Source: Deltaproteobacteria bacterium (GTDB taxonomy: Bacteria; Desulfobacterota; Anaeroferrophillalia; Anaeroferrophillales; Tharpellaceae). From it: a DNA stretch of 11,838 nt. Within the stretch, counting starts at the first letter, position 1; each line of letters begins with the position of its first letter. A program made the position numbers and the translations under genes. Shown here piece by piece: positions 8,601-11,838 of the stretch. The notes beneath the pieces are model-generated. The model worked only from the letters and a program-made list of their open reading frames with translations. It did not search any database and was not told the DNA's origin. Location: NCBI GenBank assembly GCA_030595135.1, contig JAUVDU010000015.1:1-11838 (forward strand), in the 5' to 3' direction.

Positions 8601-9057
8601 CGCCTTCGCGATTCAACTGCCAAGGCTCATGATAGACTACCGGACGCCGGCGGAATTCTAAAAAATCGGTAAAGTTTTTACAATCCGGTTCCAATCGAGC
8701 TGCCTGCAGGATATCCTCATCCCGTTCATAGAGAAAAGCAGCAACCGCCTGAGCTGTAATCGAGGTTAAACGCTCAATACTCTCCCGCGACTTCAGATCC
8801 AGAGCAGCAATTGAGTTTTCGCTAGCCAGATCACTGATCTGCCCCACTAGTCTCTGGGTATCGGCCAGCAGCTCAGTTGACTGTTGCCCAACTTTCTCCC
8901 CTAAACCACCAATCTCGGCCATAGCCATCCAAGCCAACAGAATGAGCGGGACAACCTTGATCAGAAGAAAAATGGTAATCAGCTTCCCCCGAATTCCCAT
9001 ATATCGAAGAAGAGAAGAAAAAAACTTATCAAAAGCAAAAAGAAGTGGATTTTTCAT
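5653..9057 (-). CDS. Hybrid histidine kinase: large periplasmic sensor - HAMP - HisKA - HATPase - receiver - HPt
   Basis: An 1134-residue membrane hybrid kinase with the domain order of the BarA/ArcB group after its sensor. Membrane segments lie at about 26-48 and 545-567. Between them is a periplasmic region of nearly 500 residues, much larger than one Cache domain. It contains two Cache-like endings, GYVTLALDHTHIM (315-327) and RGFGYVTIGANVHEF (485-499). HAMP is at about 563-615. HisKA has phospho-acceptor H640 in NMSHEIRTPLNG. The ATPase has N753 and N757 (N box), DSGIGI at 791-796 and GGSGLGLAIS at 820-829. The receiver (about 884-1000) has E890/D891, phospho-acceptor D934, T965 and K987. 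The HPt (about 1030-1125) has H1071 in AAHTLKSSSAQLGA. All relay residues are intact, so the protein should carry out His-Asp-His transfer and pass phosphate to an external receiver. The ATG lacks a good Shine-Dalgarno; the next Met (M20) lacks one too and would remove the residues just before the first membrane segment. Confidence 0.94.
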   Translation of the reverse strand: MKNPLLFAFDKFFSSLLRYMGIRGKLITIFLLIKVVPLILLAWMAMAEIGGLGEKVGQQSTELLADTQRLVGQISDLASENSIAALDLKSRESIERLTSITAQAVAAFLYERDEDILQAARLEPDCKNFTDFLEFRRRPVVYHEPWQLNREGDAWITSEGAVEQPSVWPENCDNRKAFHYRSLEATGLVGDKPLYLEMTFVDLNGQEKYKVTTSELLPKELHNVAEKENTWCRAETYFAQLKKLKPGEVYVSEVIGPYLPAPLIGPYTKTRCRKNGIPFVPEESAYAGKENPLGRRFQGLIRWATPVVRDEKVTGYVTLALDHTHIMEFTDHLVPTEERFSPISDAASGNYAFMWDYLGRNISHPRDYFIVGYNPDTGQPAIPWLDQETYNDWQESGLSFVEFQKTAPVFHQQSLKKKPALPLIRVGSLGLDGRYLNFAPQCSGWHNLTRHGGSGSFVIYWSNLWKLTTAAAIPYYTGLYKESPRGFGYVTIGANVHEFHRSANETAAQLKSLEKDYEVRLGRKNRETRNLLAASLKETVSNLTLTTFVMIVLVIFIAVWMASLLTARITTMINGIKRFQEGDLQYRLAVKGDDEMAGLAKAYNEMSGALSESIDELHEARHKAEESDRIKSLFLANMSHEIRTPLNGIMGLSSLLLKTELNQDQKKYLKTLKVSADSLLVVIDDILDFSKMEAGKMELIKVPFNLQEVINSVLQMFLLKAAEKGLLLDCAVDSEVTGKVIGDPNRLQQIIVNLVNNAIKFTGKGAILITVEVVEKISGGDSVALKFSIIDSGIGIAPEKQLSIFEAFKQADLSHARNYGGSGLGLAISSDLVKLMGGEIGLISNYGEGSTFWFTAPFGLPAKDDLAIAPQFIHSGSEVIFNNVRVLLAEDEEVNVIVAKAMLDKAGIGVAVAGDGRQALALLEQGDFHLVFMDIQMPGMDGFAATAKLRQSELPGHHLPVIAMTAHAMKGYQEKCLAAGMDDYLSKPFNEEQLYAVLERWLPRDAVKTASRKARIDNVKHDELRRLQRPGRPDVLLKILQKYLDRASLHRANIGQAVDARDAKKLMVAAHTLKSSSAQLGAYHLAELCAELERLGRENQLAGISQCRIALEQELELVVEAFERIVRKHGQLDS

Positions 9058-9164
9058 ATCTAAAACAGTCTCGGTAAAGTCTCGAAAAGAACTCTATATA
9101 AAATGTAACTATTCAGCATAAGTAGATAAGCACCGTATATTGATGAATTTCAGCAAATTTTGGG

Positions 9165-9194
9165 GACATAGCATTCAACCCTTAAATTTGTCAA
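9165..9194 (-). promoter_or_regulatory. Candidate promoter of the kinase operon
   Basis: On the - strand, a perfect -35 hexamer TTGACA (9194-9189) is followed after 18 bases by TATGTC (9170-9165). The latter matches TATAAT in its first three bases only, but is preceded by TGC, giving an extended -10 (TGnTATGTC). Transcription would start near 9158 and leave an untranslated leader of about 100 bases before the ATG at 9057. Found by eye. Confidence 0.4.
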
Positions 9195-9253
9195 TATTTT
9201 ACAACTAAAACTTGACAAAACCCCGCCCAATGTCTTAACTGAGTTTTGACAAA
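9187..9253. repeat. Three copies of TTGACAAA, one inverted and two direct
   Basis: The octamer TTGACAAA occurs on the - strand at 9187-9194 and on the + strand at 9212-9219 and 9246-9253. The first two copies form a perfect 8-base inverted repeat with a 17-base spacer; the second and third are direct repeats starting 34 bases apart. They contain the -35 hexamer, so they may be only promoter elements, or they may also be sites for a shared regulator. Confidence 0.6.
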
Positions 9254-9272
9254 CTTACAACTCCAATAAAAC
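9212..9272 (+). promoter_or_regulatory. Candidate promoter region of the chemoreceptor-like gene
   Basis: Two perfect -35 hexamers TTGACA point rightward, at 9212-9217 and 9246-9251. Their possible -10 partners are weak: TTAACT at 9235-9240 (17-base spacer, 3 of 6 matches) and TAAAAC at 9267-9272 (15-base spacer, 4 of 6). A promoter here is likely, but which element is used cannot be decided from sequence. Confidence 0.35.
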
Positions 9273-9319
9273 AAAAGATTTTCACATTCCTCGTTTGAGC
9301 CGCACACATTTGCCCCTAT

Positions 9320-9324
9320 GGAGG
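9320..9324 (+). promoter_or_regulatory. Ribosome binding site of the chemoreceptor-like gene
   Basis: GGAGG lies 7 bases before the ATG at 9332. It is the strongest Shine-Dalgarno in the window and fixes this start. Confidence 0.88.
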
Positions 9325-9331
9325 CTTAGAT

Positions 9332-10753
9332 ATGAACGACAACAACAGCCCAGTAAAACATCAGTTTCCTCCAGAAATCGAGCGCAGAATCAAGCGGGTT
9401 GCCGATGACGCCGGCAAGATGGTCATTGAGATTGCCGACATTGCCGGTGAGGTCGACAGCATCGGCGAACAGACCGAGCAACAAGCTGGTGAGTTTGCAA
9501 ACTTGCGCCAGGCCACGACCATCATGGAAGAGAATACAGGAGCTATCAACAGTGCGATTACGGCCGGCATTGAGGTTGCCAACAGCGCCAATCAGGATCT
9601 ACAAAACTCCCGCAATCAGGTCGAAACCTCTTTAGGCCAAATTGATGCTCTAGCCGGATCAGTACAATCGATTACCAGCTCTCTTGAGGATCTGGTTCAA
9701 GCCTTGAGCGAAGTGCGCCGGGCCGCACAGAAAATCAGAGCAATTGCCAGCCAGACCAATCTTTTAGCTCTTAACGCTACCATTGAAGCGGCCCGGGCCG
9801 GAGAGGCAGGCCGCGGTTTTGCCGTAGTTGCGAGTGAAGTCAAAACCCTAGCCAGCCAAACCGCCCAGGCGACCAAACAAATTGACGAAACCCTTGACAA
9901 CCTCGACACTCAGGTAAAACAACTACAAAGTGAAAGTGAGCGCGGCAACAAGGATTCAGTCCAGGCTCAGGAAGGTACCCGGGAGATCGGAGCCGCATTG
10001 GAAATGGTTTCCGAGGCCGTTACCCGAGTTAACGCAGAACTTGATGATATCGGCAATAACACACAAAATATCACCGAGAGTGTAACCTTGGTTGCTGAAG
10101 GTCTGACCACTCTGGATCAAAGTCTGGAAGATAGCCGCAGCAATATCAACTCCTCACGCGAACAGTTAAATCGTTTGCGGGATTTTGGCGAAGGTTTAAT
10201 CCATACCACCAACCAGCTCGGTGTCGAAACCAGCGACAGCCACTTTATCAGAGAAGTTATGCAAACCGCCGAAGAGATCAGCAAAATTTTGACCCAGGCC
10301 GTTGAAGAGGGACGAATTCGCAGCAATGATCTTTTTGACCAGGATTACCAACCCCTCCCCAACACCGACCCGCAGCAATTTTCAACCCGAGGTACCAGTT
10401 TTCTTGAGACTATTCTACCCCGTCTCCAAGAAGCCCTGATCGAAAAAGAACCGGCCCTGATCTTTGCCGCCGCAGTTGATACAAATGGCTATCTGCCGGT
10501 GCACAACCGCAAATACTCACAACCCCAACGGCCCAACGATCCGGCCTGGAATGCGGCCAACTGTCGTAATAAACGGATGTTTGATGACCGCGTCGGACTC
10601 GCCTCAGGAAGTAACACTGAAGATTTTCTCCTCCAGGCCTACCGCCGAGATATGGGCGGCGGAAAATTTGCTATGATGAAAGACATTTCGGCCCCCATCA
10701 CTGTTCAGGGCCGCCATTGGGGCGCCTTGCGGGCAGCTTACAAAAATGAATAG
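9332..10753 (+). CDS. Soluble methyl-accepting chemotaxis-type protein with C-terminal sensor-like domain
   Basis: A 473-residue protein with no signal peptide, membrane segment or HAMP domain, so it should be cytoplasmic. Residues from about 20 to 295 form the long antiparallel coiled coil of a methyl-accepting signalling domain. The conserved hairpin region is at about 136-180, with [20 protein letters not shown] followed by [17 protein letters not shown]; this binds CheA and CheW in the family. The arms on either side of the tip are of similar length. The C-terminal part (about 358-472) is a separate domain with [39 protein letters not shown] and an ending of [17 protein letters not shown] recall similar C-terminal modules on other bacterial chemoreceptors, and it is probably a cytoplasmic sensor of PAS/Cache-like type; the ligand is unknown. 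No NWETF-like CheR-docking pentapeptide ends the protein. No che genes are in the window. Divergent from the kinase operon. Confidence 0.95.
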   Translation: MNDNNSPVKHQFPPEIERRIKRVADDAGKMVIEIADIAGEVDSIGEQTEQQAGEFANLRQATTIMEENTGAINSAITAGIEVANSANQDLQNSRNQVETSLGQIDALAGSVQSITSSLEDLVQALSEVRRAAQKIRAIASQTNLLALNATIEAARAGEAGRGFAVVASEVKTLASQTAQATKQIDETLDNLDTQVKQLQSESERGNKDSVQAQEGTREIGAALEMVSEAVTRVNAELDDIGNNTQNITESVTLVAEGLTTLDQSLEDSRSNINSSREQLNRLRDFGEGLIHTTNQLGVETSDSHFIREVMQTAEEISKILTQAVEEGRIRSNDLFDQDYQPLPNTDPQQFSTRGTSFLETILPRLQEALIEKEPALIFAAAVDTNGYLPVHNRKYSQPQRPNDPAWNAANCRNKRMFDDRVGLASGSNTEDFLLQAYRRDMGGGKFAMMKDISAPITVQGRHWGALRAAYKNE

Positions 10754-10836
10754 CTATGCAGGGCACTATTTGATTGACTCCCATCACCTTTTGGTTCCGG
10801 TTATGCCGGGTTAGAAAAGGGAGAAGCTGGCCTATC
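10754..10836. other. Convergent intergenic gap
   Basis: An 83-base gap between the ends of the chemoreceptor-like gene and the acyltransferase gene. CCTTTT (10787-10792) and AAAAGG (10815-10820) can pair around an inner CCGG/CCGG stem (10797-10800 with 10806-10809). The structure is interrupted by an internal loop and lacks a clean T run, so it is only a weak candidate for a two-way terminator. Confidence 0.35.
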
Positions 10837-10847
10837 TTAAGCTTTCT
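10815..10847 (-). terminator. Possible terminator of the acyltransferase transcript
   Basis: On the - strand, AGAAAGCT (10847-10840) can pair with AGCTTCT (10828-10822) with one bulged A, followed by CCCTTTT. The stem overlaps the stop codon and the T run is short and delayed, so this is a weak call. Confidence 0.25.
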
Positions 10848-11526
10848 GCCACCAGAGATCGCAGCGTTCGGTTATTTCGTTCAGGGAATTTTCGACTTTG
10901 AGGCGGAGAACCTCCAACTCTTCATTCGAGGCTGCTTTGGGAACCATAATCGGTTCGCTGAAGATAACTACCAAAGGTGAAAATGGAAAGGGGATCATGA
11001 AACGATCCCAGGAAGCAAAAAGCTTATGGCGTTTGGCGCTATAGGTAAAAGGCAAGATCGGGACACCGGTTGCCTGAGCAATCTTTAAGGTTCCCGGTTT
11101 CAGTTTCCGGGCCGGCCCCTTGGGGCCATCACCGAGCATACCGGCACAAGTCGAAGGTTGGTTGCGCATCGCCTCAATGAGCTGAAACATAGCCGTTGCA
11201 CCGCCACGACTGGAACTACCGCGAACCGTGCCGAAACCAAGACGATGCACCGCACCGGTTGCCAGTTCGCCATCTTTGCTGCGGCTGATCATAATGGTTA
11301 GCGGCCGCCGGTTACGCAGGAAAAAGAAGTTTAAAAGACGCTGGTGCCAAGTGACATAAACACAACCTTGGCCACTCGCCGCCAGCTCAGCCTCAAATTC
11401 ACCATTAACAACTGTAATCGCCGAGCAGGATTTTCCCCACCAGCGAAGTAATCCGGCCGCCGCTACCGGCACAAAATGCAAACTTTTACTTTTCAGCCAA
11501 CGACTGATCGGTGAAGATGATGACAT
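10837..11526 (-). CDS. DUF374 lysophospholipid acyltransferase family protein
   Basis: A 229-residue protein of the DUF374 branch of the lysophospholipid acyltransferases, expected to move an acyl chain onto a lipid or lipid A-like acceptor at the inner membrane. The sequence shows the acceptor-site-like WHQRLL (60-65; H61 and R63), then SRSKDGELA (81-89), the strongly conserved VRGSSSRGGATAM (101-113), GDGPKGPARKLKPG (132-145), GVPILPF (154-160) and SWDRFMIPFPFSPL (172-185). These come in the order and spacing usual for DUF374. The active-site motif is HxxR-like rather than the classical HX4D. A hydrophobic stretch at about 18-28 may anchor it. There is no Shine-Dalgarno before the ATG, and the SYLF-type gene ends only 7 bases upstream, so translation may be coupled. 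The exact substrate is not known for this branch. Confidence 0.92.
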   Translation of the reverse strand: MSSSSPISRWLKSKSLHFVPVAAAGLLRWWGKSCSAITVVNGEFEAELAASGQGCVYVTWHQRLLNFFFLRNRRPLTIMISRSKDGELATGAVHRLGFGTVRGSSSRGGATAMFQLIEAMRNQPSTCAGMLGDGPKGPARKLKPGTLKIAQATGVPILPFTYSAKRHKLFASWDRFMIPFPFSPLVVIFSEPIMVPKAASNEELEVLRLKVENSLNEITERCDLWWQKA

Positions 11527-11533
11527 CAGATAA

Positions 11534-11838
11534 TTACTGGGTATGCTGAGTCAAAACTTGCATCAGATGAAGTGCCACCGGTGGCATTTCAATGATACGA
11601 GAACCGGAGAAAACATCACCAGCCGTCAAACCCATGAGACCGTAAAATTTATCGGTTGCATCGTAGTCGATCTGCAGAGCGGAACCGGCCAAAGAAACCC
11701 CGGCAAAAAGACCTCGGGAACGAGAATAAGTATAAACTTCAGCGCCCAACTTGATATCAGTTCCAGCTGACATACTGCGACCAACCGGACCGGCGGCGGC
11801 GGCGGCGTCAGCCCCCAGAGTAAATTTACCTCTGGTCA
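11534..11838 (-). CDS. SYLF/Ysc84-type lipid-binding protein, C-terminal part (partial)
   Basis: The last 101 residues of a protein whose N-terminus lies beyond the right edge; the frame stays open to the window end. The visible sequence LGADAAAAAGPVGRSMSAG, then TDIKLGAEVYTYSRSRGLFAGVSLAGSALQIDYDATDKFYG, is the typical C-terminal half of the SYLF (Ysc84, formerly DUF500) domain. Eukaryotic members bind phosphoinositides. Bacterial members are often small exported proteins of poorly known role; whether this one has a signal peptide cannot be seen. About 30 residues follow the core and end in LHLMQVLTQHTQ. It lies 7 bases upstream of the acyltransferase gene in the same direction, suggesting an operon with an envelope or lipid role, which is inferred. 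Confidence 0.9.
   Translation of the reverse strand, partial: TRGKFTLGADAAAAAGPVGRSMSAGTDIKLGAEVYTYSRSRGLFAGVSLAGSALQIDYDATDKFYGLMGLTAGDVFSGSRIIEMPPVALHLMQVLTQHTQ
11791..11807. repeat. Short CGG trinucleotide run
   Basis: Five CGG units followed by CG, encoding a run of five alanines in the SYLF-type protein. The family commonly has an alanine-rich stretch here, so the run is probably codon repetition, although such tracts can vary in length. Confidence 0.6.

Larger units (their letters stand above)
9058..9331. other. Divergent intergenic regulatory region
   Basis: A 274-base AT-rich gap between the start of the kinase operon (leftward) and the start of the chemoreceptor-like gene (rightward). 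No open frame of note was found in it. It holds candidate promoters for both directions and three copies of the octamer TTGACAAA, annotated separately. TTACAACT also occurs twice as a direct repeat (9199-9206 and 9255-9262). No classical sigma-54 or flagellar sigma-28 promoter was recognised by eye. Confidence 0.7.

Noticed and set aside
8998..9000. Alternative downstream start (M20) for the HPt-bearing kinase
   Set aside because: It has no Shine-Dalgarno either and would remove residues leading into the first membrane segment, so the upstream ATG was kept, with some doubt.
9101..9331. Possible small gene or regulatory RNA in the divergent gap
   Set aside because: No open frame with a ribosome site and no convincing stable hairpin followed by a T run was found; promoter elements explain the visible structure better.
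11290..11526. HxxR-like motif in the acyltransferase instead of HX4D as a sign of inactivation
   Set aside because: The DUF374 branch typically differs from the classical HX4D motif, and the other conserved blocks are intact, so it is probably normal for the family.

Overview
The window looks like ordinary chromosomal DNA from a Gram-negative bacterium with a rich sensory repertoire. The base composition is close to balanced. Two large membrane hybrid histidine kinases with Cache-type periplasmic regions, a membrane-free methyl-accepting protein, a DUF374 acyltransferase and a SYLF/Ysc84-type protein together suggest the Deltaproteobacteria/Desulfobacterota. That placement is an inference from gene content and cannot be proven here. 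No RNA genes, insertion sequences, CRISPR arrays, phage genes or attachment sites were seen.

Left part (1-2791, + strand): a tight housekeeping run. It holds the C-terminal end of purF (purine synthesis), a NUDIX hydrolase of the ADP-ribose pyrophosphatase type, and a full-length glutamine-dependent NAD synthetase, nadE. Gaps are only 8-9 bases, so the three are probably co-transcribed. The nadE stop codon overlaps the stop codon of the next, opposing gene in a shared TTAA.

Middle part (2788-9057, - strand): two large hybrid sensor kinases in one operon, transcribed right to left. The first (9057-5653) has a very large periplasmic region, then HAMP, HisKA, HATPase, receiver and HPt. The second (5631-2788) has two Cache modules in tandem, then PAS, HisKA of the HDFNN type, HATPase and a terminal receiver. 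No gene with a DNA-binding or enzymatic output domain is next to them, so a phosphorelay to a partner elsewhere is likely.

Right part: a 274-base AT-rich divergent region (9058-9331) carries three copies of the octamer TTGACAAA, usable as -35 elements in both directions. It separates the kinase operon from a + strand soluble chemoreceptor-like protein (9332-10753), whose C-terminal extension resembles a sensor module. Convergent to it on the - strand are a DUF374 lysophospholipid acyltransferase-like gene and, 7 bases upstream of that, the C-terminal end of a SYLF/Ysc84-type gene that runs off the window.

The most interesting unit is the divergent sensory locus (2788-10753). It has two phosphorelay kinases of different architecture plus a cytoplasmic receptor with its signalling hairpin first and its sensor last, all around one regulatory region. 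Each part belongs to a recognisable family; the combination, not any single gene, is what may be undescribed.
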